In this document: positions 8,442-17,426 of the stretch, piece by piece
Layout: each line of letters starts with the position of its first letter
Position numbering within the stretch: position 1 is the stretch's first letter
Assembly: GCF_019457535.1 (NCBI RefSeq)
Contig: NZ_CP080417.1
Coordinates: 434,001-498,000, forward strand
Direction: 5' to 3'
DNA: 64,000 nucleotides
Source of the DNA: Shewanella halotolerans
GTDB taxonomy: Bacteria; Pseudomonadota; Gammaproteobacteria; Enterobacterales; Shewanellaceae
Position numbers and translations under genes: made by a program
Notes under the pieces: model-generated
Told to the model about the DNA's origin: nothing
What the model saw: the letters and a program-made list of their open reading frames with translations, nothing else
Databases searched by the model: none

Positions 8442-9094
8442 AACAACAGATAGCCCGCTGGGGCGAAGCCTTCGATCAACTGAGTCAGCGCGAGCGGGTG
8501 ATGATCGCCGTGGCAGTCGTGGTGGTGATCGGCATGTTGCTCTATCTGCCGCTCGAGTCTCTGCTGACCCAGAGCAGCCGTGTGCAGAGTAATATCAAGG
8601 CCTTAACCGCAGAGAACCGGATCTCAGAGCAACAGATTGACCTGTATCAGCAGACTCTGGCGAGCGACCCCGATCAGGAATATCGTCAGCGTCTGGCGGG
8701 GCTACAACAGCAAGCCAAGGATCTCGATCAGCAGCTGTCGTTTCAGATGGTCGACATGGTGCCCGCCGACAAGATGCCGACCATGCTCGGCGAGTTGCTG
8801 GGTCGGGTAAAGGGGATACGCCTGCAAAGTTTCGAGTCTCTGGCGCCTAAGCCGTTGCTGGCATTAGGGGATGAGAACAAACTCAATCTCTATAGCCACG
8901 GCATCAAGCTGGCGTTCGAGGGAGATTACTTTGCCACCCTCAAGTTTATCGAGGCGGTCGAGGCCATGCCCAATAAGCTCTATTGGCGCCAACTGGATTA
9001 TTTGGTGGGCGATTATCCTAAGGCCGAGGTGACGTTAGAGGTCTACACACTCAGTATTAACAAGGACTTTATCAGTGTTGCGAATCAAGATTAG
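8438..9094 (+). CDS. mshJ: MSHA biogenesis protein MshJ (PilO-like)
   Basis: A 218-aa inner-membrane protein: a short cytoplasmic tail, a TM helix at about residues 22-41 (VMIAVAVVVVIGMLLYL), a coiled coil (about 50-100) and a periplasmic domain. This is the layout of PilO/GspM partners that pair with PilN across the periplasm. The start codon overlaps the previous stop (ATGA). The segment VPADKMPTMLGELLGRVKGI is a conserved feature of MshJ. It joins the inner-membrane platform to MshK and the secretin MshL encoded just downstream. Confidence 0.87.
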   Translation: MKQQIARWGEAFDQLSQRERVMIAVAVVVVIGMLLYLPLESLLTQSSRVQSNIKALTAENRISEQQIDLYQQTLASDPDQEYRQRLAGLQQQAKDLDQQLSFQMVDMVPADKMPTMLGELLGRVKGIRLQSFESLAPKPLLALGDENKLNLYSHGIKLAFEGDYFATLKFIEAVEAMPNKLYWRQLDYLVGDYPKAEVTLEVYTLSINKDFISVANQD

Positions 9095-9401
9095 TGTTTG
9101 CCTGCTGGCGCTGCTTTGCCTTGGGCTGACTCAGGCCTCGGCCCAGACCCTGAGGGATCCTACCCGTCCAGGTGCAGGGGCCCCAGGCTCGGCGCAGCAT
9201 CAAGGCGGACAGAAGCTGGTGCTCAACAGCCTGATGATTACAGACCAATCGGCGACGGCCATTATCAATAACAAGACATTCACCACGGGTGACAGGGTAC
9301 AAGGTGTGAGGATCACTCGCATCACTAAGCAGGGTGTCTGGCTTGCCGATGGCCGCCAGCTTAAGCTCTACCCAGAAGTAACTGCGACAAAGGGACAATA
9401 A
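9075..9401 (+). CDS. mshK: MSHA biogenesis protein MshK (PilP-like)
   Basis: A 108-aa periplasmic protein with a signal peptide (residues 1-23, ending ASA). The LRDPTRPG motif next to the cleavage site is typical of MshK and of PilP/GspC-like pilotin-adaptor proteins. Residues 45-100 form a small beta domain (TAIINNKTFTTGDRVQGVRI). It likely links the inner-membrane complex to the secretin. I chose the GTG at 9075, which overlaps the end of mshJ by 20 bp, because no ATG upstream of the signal peptide exists in frame. mshL begins on the next base after its stop. Confidence 0.85.
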   Translation: MLRIKISVCLLALLCLGLTQASAQTLRDPTRPGAGAPGSAQHQGGQKLVLNSLMITDQSATAIINNKTFTTGDRVQGVRITRITKQGVWLADGRQLKLYPEVTATKGQ

Positions 9402-11084
9402 ATGACTGCGATGAAAACCATAACACCTCTGCTCGTGCTGATGTTAGCCGCCTGTCAGACAACGGATCGTCCCCAGCCTGTCGAGTCGAAATCGGCGATC
9501 GATAGCTCGATTGCCGCGGCGCAGAATAAGCCACAAACGCCACCACCGGCGGCCGTGATGCCAGATTCTGTGCAGCGTGAGCTGCAGTCATCGAGCCTGC
9601 TAGGTTCCTTGACCCCAAGCCAGCCGAGCGAGCGACGTTTCGATGTGTCGGCCAAGGATGTCGATGCCAAGGTCTTCTTCCCGAGCCTGGTGCAGGGCAC
9701 CCCCCTGAGCGTGGCCGTGCACCCTAACGTGACAGGTACAGTCTCTCTGTCCCTCAAGGGGGTGACCCTGAGTGAGGCGCTGCAGGTGGTCGAAGATATC
9801 TATGGCTACGAGGTGAGCCGAGAAGGACGTATCCTGCGTGTCTTCCCTGCTGGCATGCGCACCGAGACCTTCCCGCTCAACTATCTCTACATGGAGCGCC
9901 AGGGCTTGTCGCTAACCTCGGTGAACTCAGGGCGGATCTCGGACAACAATAACAACCGAAATAACAACGGCAACAACAGCAATAATTACAACAACAATAA
10001 CTCGAACAACAACGGTGGCGACAGCAATAGCAACAATAGCAACGAGACCACCAACGGCACCTTTATCCGCTCCAAGACCAAGACAGACTTCTGGGGTGAG
10101 CTGAAGGACACCCTGGAATCTATTATAGGCACCACGGGTGACGGCCGTCAGGTGGTCGTCAGCCCGCAGGCGGGCCTGGTGACCATCAGGGCTTTTCCCA
10201 ACGAGCTGCGTCAGGTGAAGACCTTCCTTAAGACCGCCGAGAGCCATCTGCAGCGTCAGGTGATCCTCGAGGCCAAGGTGCTCGAGGTGACCTTGTCTGA
10301 CGGTTATCAGCAGGGGATCCATTGGGAAAGCGTACTGGGTCAGAGTGGTAACAACAGCATCGAGTTTGGTACCTCGAAGGCGCCCGATGGTCTAGGGGAT
10401 GTGATCACCTCGGCCATAGGCGGCATCACCTCCTTACAGGTCAAGGGCAAAGACTTTAGCACCATGATTAACCTGCTCGATACTCAGGGTGATGTGGATG
10501 TGCTGTCCAGCCCAAGGGTGACCGCTTCGAACAACCAGAAGGCGGTGATCAAGGTGGGCCGCGACGAGTATTTCGTGACAGATGTGTCTTCGACCACGGT
10601 AGCGGGCACCACGCCTGTCACCACGCCGGAAGTGGAGCTGACGCCGTTTTTCTCGGGCATCGCGCTTGACGTGACCCCGCAGATCGACGAGCAGGGCAGT
10701 GTGCTGCTGCACATCCATCCATCGGTTATCGACATCAAGGAACAGAACAAGTCGATCAAGGTATCAGACAGCACACTCGAGCTGCCGCTGGCCCAGAGCG
10801 AGATCCGCGAGTCGGATACTGTCATCAAGGCCAATACCGGCGATGTGGTGGTGATCGGCGGCCTGATGAAGAGCGAGAATATCGAGTTGGTCTCTAAGGT
10901 GCCGCTGCTGGGGGATATTCCGTTTCTGGGCGAAGCCTTTACCAACCGTTCGAACTCGCTACGCAAGACTGAGCTGGTGATCCTGCTCAAGCCGACCGTG
11001 GTGGGCGCCGAGACCTGGCAGACCGAGCTGCAACGCTCTAAGGCACTGCTGGATCGCTGGTACCCAGAAGAGAAACAGGAGTAG
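9402..11084 (+). CDS. mshL: MSHA outer-membrane secretin MshL
   Basis: A 560-aa secretin that forms the outer-membrane pore for the pilus. A lipoprotein signal (LVLMLAACQTT, Cys about residue 18) implies lipidation. Short N-terminal secretin domains lie at about 80-170 and 235-300, and the C-terminal pore domain at about 300-545 contains VDVLSSPRVTASNNQ and VPLLGDIPFLG, the secretin hallmark. Between the N domains is an extreme Asn/Ser tract (about residues 181-220) encoded by AAC/AAT/AGC triplets. An alternative start is the ATG three codons in (MKTITP). It follows mshK without a gap and precedes mshM by 4 bp. Confidence 0.95.
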   Translation: MTAMKTITPLLVLMLAACQTTDRPQPVESKSAIDSSIAAAQNKPQTPPPAAVMPDSVQRELQSSSLLGSLTPSQPSERRFDVSAKDVDAKVFFPSLVQGTPLSVAVHPNVTGTVSLSLKGVTLSEALQVVEDIYGYEVSREGRILRVFPAGMRTETFPLNYLYMERQGLSLTSVNSGRISDNNNNRNNNGNNSNNYNNNNSNNNGGDSNSNNSNETTNGTFIRSKTKTDFWGELKDTLESIIGTTGDGRQVVVSPQAGLVTIRAFPNELRQVKTFLKTAESHLQRQVILEAKVLEVTLSDGYQQGIHWESVLGQSGNNSIEFGTSKAPDGLGDVITSAIGGITSLQVKGKDFSTMINLLDTQGDVDVLSSPRVTASNNQKAVIKVGRDEYFVTDVSSTTVAGTTPVTTPEVELTPFFSGIALDVTPQIDEQGSVLLHIHPSVIDIKEQNKSIKVSDSTLELPLAQSEIRESDTVIKANTGDVVVIGGLMKSENIELVSKVPLLGDIPFLGEAFTNRSNSLRKTELVILLKPTVVGAETWQTELQRSKALLDRWYPEEKQE

Positions 11085-11088
11085 GCGC

Positions 11089-11994
11089 TTGTATCTGCAG
11101 CACTTTCATTTGGCGCAGGCTCCGTTTTCGCTGACGCCAAATACCGGCTTTTTCTTCGGCTTGGCGCCCCATGTCGAGGCGCTGCAAGTGCTGCAAACTG
11201 CCCTGCAGACGGGGGAAGGGTTTATCAAGGTCACCGGCGAGGTCGGGACGGGTAAAACCTTGATCTGTCGTAAACTGCTCAACGATATTCCCGAGCGTTT
11301 TCATTGCGCCTATCTGCCCAATCCCTATTTGAGTCCCAGCGAGCTGCGTTGGGCACTGGCTTTAGAGCTGGGGTTAAAATACAGCGCCGATCTGGATCAG
11401 CAGCGCCTCACCAGCCTTATTCAGCAGCAGCTTATTGCGCTGAGCGCCCATGGACACTCCATCGTTTTGGTGCTGGACGAGGCTCAGGCCCTGCCGGATG
11501 AGAGCCTGGAGGCATTGAGGCTGTTCACCAACCTGGAGACAGAGAGTCGCAAGCTGCTGCAGGTAGTCTTGTTTGGTCAGCCTGAGCTGGATACCCGACT
11601 GAAACAGGCGCAGTTTCGTCAGCTCAGACAGCGAATCACCTTCAGCTATCAACTACGGCCCATGACCGCCGACGAGACCAGAGCCTATCAAGCCCATAGA
11701 CTCGAGGTGGCGGGGTATCGCGGCGAGGGGCTATTTGGCGCCCGCGAGAGTAAGCGCATCGCTCGCGCCGCAAGAGGAATTCCGAGACTCATCAATATTT
11801 TGTCCCATAAGGCGCTGTTGCTGGCCTATGGCGAAGGCGAAGACAGGGTGAGCCTGCGCCACGTGAAGGGGGCGATTATCGACACCCAGGATGCCGACAA
11901 GGGGCTGTTGCCCAGGTGGTGGCTGGGCACCTTTGGCGCCGTGTCACTGTGCGCCGGCGCGCTATGGTTTTGGCTTACCCGGGGGCTGGCATGA
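11089..11994 (+). CDS. mshM: MSHA biogenesis AAA ATPase MshM (ExeA/GspA-like)
   Basis: A 301-aa ATPase with a Walker A motif at residues 50-57 (GEVGTGKT), Walker B near 125-133 (IVLVLDEAQ), a GIPRLINILSHKALL motif around 228-242 (ExeA-type sensor region), and a C-terminal TM helix (about 278-300). ExeA-like proteins use ATP and peptidoglycan binding to help secretin assembly. The start is TTG at 11089. The resulting MYLQHFHLAQAPFSLTPNT is the conserved N-terminus of this family, which supports that rare start. It overlaps mshN by 4 bp (ATGA). Confidence 0.9.
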   Translation: MYLQHFHLAQAPFSLTPNTGFFFGLAPHVEALQVLQTALQTGEGFIKVTGEVGTGKTLICRKLLNDIPERFHCAYLPNPYLSPSELRWALALELGLKYSADLDQQRLTSLIQQQLIALSAHGHSIVLVLDEAQALPDESLEALRLFTNLETESRKLLQVVLFGQPELDTRLKQAQFRQLRQRITFSYQLRPMTADETRAYQAHRLEVAGYRGEGLFGARESKRIARAARGIPRLINILSHKALLLAYGEGEDRVSLRHVKGAIIDTQDADKGLLPRWWLGTFGAVSLCAGALWFWLTRGLA

Positions 11995-13133
11995 GCGTCA
12001 TCAACACCATGCTCAAAGATCTGGATAAGCGCCAGCAGTCCCACGGCCTGGATGAGCTGCCAGTGCCGCCGCTGCAATATCGTCAGGCCCCCCAGCCGCG
12101 TCTGCCCTGGTTGTTACTCGCGCTGCTCTCCCTACTGCTGTTGGCCATGGGCTATCTGGCGTGGGATCGCTATGCGGCTCTTGAGCGCACCAACCTAGCA
12201 CTGCAACAGGATAATCAGATTCTGGCTCAGGAGATCGCCAGCGGCGAACTCAAACAGCCGAGCGTAGAGACGATCGCTTCGAATGAAACGGCACTGGTAG
12301 CAGATGAAGCGCCTGCCGAGAAACCAAGGGCTGAGGCTTCACAGATTGCAGATACTCAGGCCACAGCTAAGGTCGAGCCTAGTGCCGACGCTAGTGCTGA
12401 GCTCGTGGCTACCCCCAAAACAGCCCCCGTTGCAGAGCCTAAGGGCGAGAGCACGCCTGCCGCTAAGCCTCAGACGGTTCGGGTCGAGCAGGCATCAGAC
12501 GCCAAGACAGCCAAAGCGACCGGCTCAATGGCGGTGACCGAGGTAAAGCTATCACCCGAGGCGCTGGCCGAGAAACGTTTCAGCCAGGGCAAGTCGGCCC
12601 AGGAGGGGGGGCAATTGTCCCAGGCGCTGGATGACTTTAGCGAGGCGATAAGGCTCGATCCTGCCCTGCACGGCGCGCGTCAACATCTGGCGGCCCTTTA
12701 TTATGGTCAGGGGCAGTTGGGTGAGGCTAAGACAGTGCTGGAACAGGGCCTCGCCCGCTATCCCCAAGAACTTGATTACACCTTCATGCTGGCCAAAGTG
12801 TTGGAGGCGCAGGGTGATAGCCAGGGGGCCCTGGCCGCGCTTGGCACGATCCCAGATGATCACCTGCTCGCCAAGCAGAAGTGGGTGCTGCAGAGTCATC
12901 TTGCCCAGCAGGCATCGCAATTTGCCTTGGCCGAAGAGAGTTATCGCCGCCTGGCCAGGGTCGAACCCACGCAGGCCAAGTGGTGGATGGGGCTGGCCTA
13001 CGCCTTAGATTCCCAGCAAAAATATACCAGCGCCAAGCAGGCTTACGGTCAGGCCCTAGGCTTATCCGGCTTGTCGCAGCAGGCCAGCGATTTTATTCAG
13101 CGGCGGCTGGCCCAGTTAGGAGATATCGAGTGA
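11991..13133 (+). CDS. mshN: MSHA biogenesis TPR protein MshN
   Basis: A 380-aa protein beginning MSVINTMLKDLDKRQQ, the conserved MshN start. A TM helix follows at about residues 36-56, then a low-complexity Ala/Glu/Pro/Lys-rich linker (about 75-195), and TPR-like helical repeats in the C-terminal half (from LAEKRFSQGKSAQEGGQLSQ onward). TPR domains mediate protein-protein contacts, so it probably scaffolds the machinery in the periplasm, as GspB/PilF-like partners of ExeA do. The true start is 75 nt inside the longer open frame and overlaps the mshM stop. Confidence 0.88.
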   Translation: MSVINTMLKDLDKRQQSHGLDELPVPPLQYRQAPQPRLPWLLLALLSLLLLAMGYLAWDRYAALERTNLALQQDNQILAQEIASGELKQPSVETIASNETALVADEAPAEKPRAEASQIADTQATAKVEPSADASAELVATPKTAPVAEPKGESTPAAKPQTVRVEQASDAKTAKATGSMAVTEVKLSPEALAEKRFSQGKSAQEGGQLSQALDDFSEAIRLDPALHGARQHLAALYYGQGQLGEAKTVLEQGLARYPQELDYTFMLAKVLEAQGDSQGALAALGTIPDDHLLAKQKWVLQSHLAQQASQFALAEESYRRLARVEPTQAKWWMGLAYALDSQQKYTSAKQAYGQALGLSGLSQQASDFIQRRLAQLGDIE

Positions 13134-14890
13134 AACCCAAGTTAAAGATGCGCCTCGGCGACTTATTGGTACAGGAAGCGATCATCAGCGAGGCACAGCT
13201 GGGTCAGGCCCTGGCCGAGCAGAAAAATACCGGCAAGAAGCTGGGTCGCACCCTGATCGATCTCTCCTGCATCACAGAAGAGCAGCTGCTTAAGTTTCTG
13301 TCGCAGCAGCTCAATATTCCCTTTTTGGATATCAGCCGCCGGGCTATTCCGCCTCAGGTGGTGAATCTTCTGCCCGAGGTTCAGGCCCGTCGTTATCGTG
13401 CCCTGGCGGTGGAAGATAATGGCGACCATGTGCTGGTGGCTATGAGCGACCCAGCCGATCTGCAGGCGATGGACAATATCGAGGTCTTGCTGGCGCCCAA
13501 GGCGATTAAGATCGCCGTGGTCACAGAGACCCAGCTGCTGGAGGCCTTCGATAACCTGTATCGCCGCACCGGGGAGATCGCCCAGATCGCCGGTAAGCTG
13601 GAGGAGGAATATGCCGCCGACGATCAGTTCGATCTCGCCAGCCTGACCGATGCCGACAGCGACAACGAAACCACTGTGGTTAAGCTGCTGCAGTCGATCT
13701 TCGAAGATGCGGTGCAGATGCGCGCCTCAGATATTCATATCGAGCCCGGTGACAAGGTGCTGAGGATCCGCCAGCGTATCGACGGCCAGCTGCAAGAGAA
13801 TACCCTGCAGGAGGTGAACATCGCCTCGGCGCTGGTGCTGCGCCTTAAGTTGATGGCGGGGCTGGATATCTCAGAGAAGCGTCTGCCCCAGGATGGCCGT
13901 TTTCACATGGAGATCAAGGGGCACAAGATAGACGTGCGTATGTCGACCATGCCCATCTATCACGGCGAGTCTGTGGTGATGCGTCTGCTGGACCAGTCCG
14001 CAGGCCTGCTGACCTTAGATGAGACCGGCATGCCGGCCGAGATGCTAGCGCGGGTGCGCAGACAGATCAAACGTCCCCACGGCATGCTGTTGGTGACCGG
14101 GCCTACCGGTAGCGGTAAAACCACGACGCTTTATGGCGTGCTGAGTGAGCTTAACACCGCCGATCGCAAGATCATCACGGTGGAAGACCCGGTGGAGTAT
14201 CAGCTGCCGCGTATCAATCAGGTGCAAGTTAACCATAAGATAGGCTTAGATTTTTCCAACGTACTGCGTACCACCTTGCGTCAGGACCCCGACATCATCA
14301 TGGTGGGTGAGATGCGTGATCAGGAGACGGTGGAAATTGGCCTCAGGGGCGCACTCACTGGTCACTTCGTGTTATCGACCCTGCATACCAATGATGCGGT
14401 TACCTCTGCCTTGCGTCTGTTGGACATGGGCGCCGCCAGCTATCTGGTGGCCAGTGCGCTTAGGGTGATCATTGCCCAGCGTCTGGTGCGCCGGGTCTGT
14501 CACAAGTGTGCCCAGCCCTATGATCCTAGCGCCGCCGATCATGCCTGGCTTAGCAGCATCAGCGGTCGAGACTTCAGCCAGGCCAAGTTTCGTATCGGCA
14601 CCGGCTGCCAGAGCTGCAACGGTAGCGGCTATCGTGGCCGTATCGGTGTATTCGAGATCCTGGAGCTGGATGAGAAGATGATCGATGCGATGCGTAGTGG
14701 CAATCCCCAGGCGTTTGCCCAGGCGGCCTATCAGAGCCCGAACTTTACTCCGCTGGCCGAGTCGGCGCTCAACTACCTTGCTGAGGGCATGACCACTATG
14801 GAAGAGGTGGCCAAGCTTATCGAAGATGCCAGCGATGCCCAGGTGCCCATCTCTCAGGAGATGATCCATCAACATGAGATTGAGGGCTAA
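13130..14890 (+). CDS. mshE: MSHA pilus extension ATPase MshE
   Basis: A 586-aa GspE/PilB-family ATPase that powers pilus extension. The N-terminal MshEN domain (residues 8-60), known in this family to bind c-di-GMP, has two repeats: RLGDLLVQEAIISEAQLGQAL and KLGRTLIDLSCITEEQL. In both, the position of the motif's conserved glycine is replaced (Ala17, Ser46). Walker A is GPTGSGKTT at 324-332. A zinc tetracysteine (CHKC, CQSC) lies near 458 and 494. The GTG start overlaps the mshN stop as GTGA. An alternative is the ATG at 13148. mshG starts 2 bp after its stop. Confidence 0.95.
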   Translation: MKPKLKMRLGDLLVQEAIISEAQLGQALAEQKNTGKKLGRTLIDLSCITEEQLLKFLSQQLNIPFLDISRRAIPPQVVNLLPEVQARRYRALAVEDNGDHVLVAMSDPADLQAMDNIEVLLAPKAIKIAVVTETQLLEAFDNLYRRTGEIAQIAGKLEEEYAADDQFDLASLTDADSDNETTVVKLLQSIFEDAVQMRASDIHIEPGDKVLRIRQRIDGQLQENTLQEVNIASALVLRLKLMAGLDISEKRLPQDGRFHMEIKGHKIDVRMSTMPIYHGESVVMRLLDQSAGLLTLDETGMPAEMLARVRRQIKRPHGMLLVTGPTGSGKTTTLYGVLSELNTADRKIITVEDPVEYQLPRINQVQVNHKIGLDFSNVLRTTLRQDPDIIMVGEMRDQETVEIGLRGALTGHFVLSTLHTNDAVTSALRLLDMGAASYLVASALRVIIAQRLVRRVCHKCAQPYDPSAADHAWLSSISGRDFSQAKFRIGTGCQSCNGSGYRGRIGVFEILELDEKMIDAMRSGNPQAFAQAAYQSPNFTPLAESALNYLAEGMTTMEEVAKLIEDASDAQVPISQEMIHQHEIEG

Positions 14891-14892
14891 CT

Positions 14893-16110
14893 ATGCCTGT
14901 CTATCAGTACAAGGGGCGTGATGCACAGGGTAATGCGGTTAGCGGGCGACTCGATGCGACCACACAAAGTGCCGCCGCCGATCAGCTGCTGTCTCGCGCC
15001 GTGATCCCCCTTGAGCTGGTGGAGGCCAAAGTTGCGCGCGAGTTTCACCTGGGCAGCCTGTTCAAGAGCAAGGTCGGTCTGGATGAACTGCAAATCTTTA
15101 CCCGGCAGATGTATTCGCTCACCCGCTCGGGCATCCCTATTCTGCGGGCCATCGCCGGCCTGTCGGAGAGTTCGCACTCCAAACGGATGAAGGATGCCCT
15201 CAACGATATTTCAGAGCAGCTGATATCTGGTCGTCCGCTTTCATCGGCGATGAACCATCACCCGGATGTGTTTGACGCCCTGTTTGTCTCCATGATCCAT
15301 GTGGGGGAGAACACGGGTAAGCTGGAGGATGCCTTTATTCAGCTCTCTGGTTATATCGAACGCGAGCAGGAGACCCGCAGACGCATCAAGGCGGCGATGC
15401 GCTACCCCATCTTCGTCTTGATGGCGGTGGCCCTGGCCATGGTAGTGCTCAATATCATGGTGATCCCTAAGTTTGCCGATCTGTTTGCCCGTTTCGGCGC
15501 GGATCTGCCCTGGGCCACCAAGCTGTTGATCGGCACCTCTAACTTCTTCGTCAACTACTGGTACCTGCTGCTCATCGCCTTGGTGGGCGGCTTCGTGGGG
15601 ATCCGCTATTGGCACAATACAGAGAAGGGCGAGCAGCAGTGGGACAGATGGAAGCTTAAGATCCCTGCGGTGGGCAGCATCATAGAGCGCTCGACCCTGT
15701 CGCGGTATTGCCGCAGTTTCTCCATGATGCTGAGCGCAGGTGTGCCCATGACACAGGCCTTGAGCCTGGTAGCCGATGCCGTGGATAATGCCTATATGCA
15801 TGACCGCATAGTGGCCATGCGCCGGGGCATAGAGTCCGGCGAGTCCATGCTGCGGGTGTCGAACCAGAGTCAGCTCTTTACCCCGCTGGTGCTGCAGATG
15901 GTGGCCGTTGGGGAAGAGACGGGTCAGATAGATCAACTGCTCAACGACGCCGCCGACTTTTACGAGGGGGAGGTCGATTACGACCTCAAGAACCTGACCG
16001 CCAAGCTGGAGCCGATTCTCATTGGCATAGTCGCGGTGATCGTCCTCATTCTGGCGCTGGGCATCTACCTGCCGATGTGGGATATGCTCAATGTCGTCAA
16101 GGGGGGATAA
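14893..16110 (+). CDS. mshG: MSHA inner-membrane platform protein MshG (PilC-like)
   Basis: A 405-aa GspF/PilC-family protein. It begins PVYQYKGRDAQGNAVSGRLD, the family's usual N-terminal strand-rich segment. Two cytoplasmic T2SSF helical domains (about residues 65-190 and 270-395) alternate with TM helices at about 170-190, 215-235 and 372-395. The platform couples MshE ATP hydrolysis to insertion of pilin subunits. Length is normal for the family. It is separated from mshE by 2 bp and from mshF by 32 bp. Confidence 0.95.
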   Translation: MPVYQYKGRDAQGNAVSGRLDATTQSAAADQLLSRAVIPLELVEAKVAREFHLGSLFKSKVGLDELQIFTRQMYSLTRSGIPILRAIAGLSESSHSKRMKDALNDISEQLISGRPLSSAMNHHPDVFDALFVSMIHVGENTGKLEDAFIQLSGYIEREQETRRRIKAAMRYPIFVLMAVALAMVVLNIMVIPKFADLFARFGADLPWATKLLIGTSNFFVNYWYLLLIALVGGFVGIRYWHNTEKGEQQWDRWKLKIPAVGSIIERSTLSRYCRSFSMMLSAGVPMTQALSLVADAVDNAYMHDRIVAMRRGIESGESMLRVSNQSQLFTPLVLQMVAVGEETGQIDQLLNDAADFYEGEVDYDLKNLTAKLEPILIGIVAVIVLILALGIYLPMWDMLNVVKGG

Positions 16111-16142
16111 CCCATGGCAGCCATGAGCCGGGAGCTGAGCTG

Positions 16143-16634
16143 ATGGAAAACCAGACACGGGTCGATAGCGAGCTGATGCAGGCCTACGGCAAGATGATCG
16201 CCATAGTGGTGCTCTTGCTCATCTTGGGCGTACTGGGTTACGGTTATTTTGCCAAGGTGGATCAGGTCTCTTCTCAGGGGCTGAAGCTGGAGCACAGCCG
16301 CCTGCTGAATGTGCTGGCCATGGTGCGCTCTCAATGGTTGGTGCAGGGGCGCCCCGCCGAGATGCATCTCGACTGGTCCACGGCCATGGAACTCAGGGAC
16401 GGCGAGCAACCCCTGATTAAGATGAGCGATCAGGGGTGGCCAACCTTGGCGCAAATCACAGAGGAGAACTGCAAGACCCTCTGGTGGCAGCTGTTGGGTG
16501 GCCGGGATGATTTAGCCAAAATTGTTACACAAGCGGACCAGGCTGGAGAGGTTTGTAGTTATATTGCTAATAACGGTGATCGATTGAGTTATCAACTCAC
16601 TAGTGGACGCGTTATTTTTTTGACAGATCGCTGA
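16143..16634 (+). CDS. mshF: MSHA biogenesis protein MshF
   Basis: A 163-aa protein with one N-terminal TM helix (about residues 18-38, IAIVVLLLILGVLGYGYF) and a soluble domain that includes LEHSRLLNVLAMVRSQWLVQG. It is positioned between mshG and mshB, exactly where MshF lies in Vibrio and Shewanella. Molecular function is not known; it resembles a minor-pilin-like fold without a prepilin site. A 9-codon ORF (16114-16143) ends in TGATG overlapping this start, so translation may be coupled to it. A GGGAG lies 8-12 nt upstream of the ATG. Confidence 0.8.
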   Translation: MENQTRVDSELMQAYGKMIAIVVLLLILGVLGYGYFAKVDQVSSQGLKLEHSRLLNVLAMVRSQWLVQGRPAEMHLDWSTAMELRDGEQPLIKMSDQGWPTLAQITEENCKTLWWQLLGGRDDLAKIVTQADQAGEVCSYIANNGDRLSYQLTSGRVIFLTDR

Positions 16635-16707
16635 ATTTAGCGACTTCTAAGGTTTTATAATTTGCTGTAACTGCTAGAATTATCAGGATTATCTAAGGGA
16701 GTTTTTT

Positions 16708-17343
16708 ATGAAAATGCGAGCCCAAAACATGCCAATCAAACAGAGCGGTTTCTCTCTGATCGAGCTGGTGATCGTGATTGTGATCCTGGGAATTCTGGCG
16801 GCCACTGCCATTCCCCGTTTTTTGAATGTGACCGACGATGCAGAAGATGCTAGCGTAGATGGCGTAGCCGGTGGTTTAGCCACGGCCGTAAGCTTCGTAC
16901 GCTCCCAATGGGAGGTGGATGGTCGTAATAATGCCAATGTGGTGCTCGATGGTACGCAGATCTCCCTGGATACCCGTTTCGGCTTCCCAACGGGCTTGAC
17001 TTCGGGTCGTGGTATAGTGAGTGCGACCGGTATGACAGATGCCGCCTGCCAGGAGGTATTCCAGAATATTCTTCAGGGCGCGCCGCGTAACGTGCTCTTT
17101 AATCAGGATGCCCGTAATCAGCGCTTTACCGCGCGTGTACTGGATGGCGCCGGTGGTAATGGTGTTGCCATCGATGGCACTCAGGTGACCAACTTAGATC
17201 TCTGTGTCTACCATCAGGTGACCTCGCTGGCATTAAACCCAACCACGGGCGTGCCTACACCTACACCTGATCTGGCCACCGCCAACGCCAAAGGTATCCT
17301 CTATAACCCAGGTACCGGTCAGGTGTTGAGTTTTACCAATTAA
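16708..17343 (+). CDS. mshB: MSHA minor pilin MshB
   Basis: A 211-aa type IV pilin-like protein. Cleavage by the prepilin peptidase is expected in QSG^FSLIELVIVIVILGIL, after a 14-residue leader, followed by the hydrophobic alpha-helical stem. The globular part is 180 residues with two cysteines (ACQ near 113 and LCVYHQ near 168) that could form the usual pilin disulfide loop. AAGGGAG lies 7 nt before the ATG, supporting the 16708 start over later methionines. It is immediately upstream of the major pilin genes and may share their transcript. Confidence 0.9.
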   Translation: MKMRAQNMPIKQSGFSLIELVIVIVILGILAATAIPRFLNVTDDAEDASVDGVAGGLATAVSFVRSQWEVDGRNNANVVLDGTQISLDTRFGFPTGLTSGRGIVSATGMTDAACQEVFQNILQGAPRNVLFNQDARNQRFTARVLDGAGGNGVAIDGTQVTNLDLCVYHQVTSLALNPTTGVPTPTPDLATANAKGILYNPGTGQVLSFTN

Positions 17344-17426
17344 TCTTGCGCCTTGCCCCGGCGAGGCCGACAGAATTTTATTGAAAAGTTGAAAGTTAGC
17401 AGAAGCGAAAATAACAAGGGTACGAC

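Noticed and set aside
9945..10060. AAC/AAT tract as a CRISPR or frameshift-prone phase-variation repeat
   Set aside because: Triplet-based and in frame, so it can vary only in length and does not look like an array.
16114..16143. 9-codon ORF ahead of mshF with a TGATG junction
   Set aside because: Too short to support as a gene; noted only as possible translational coupling.
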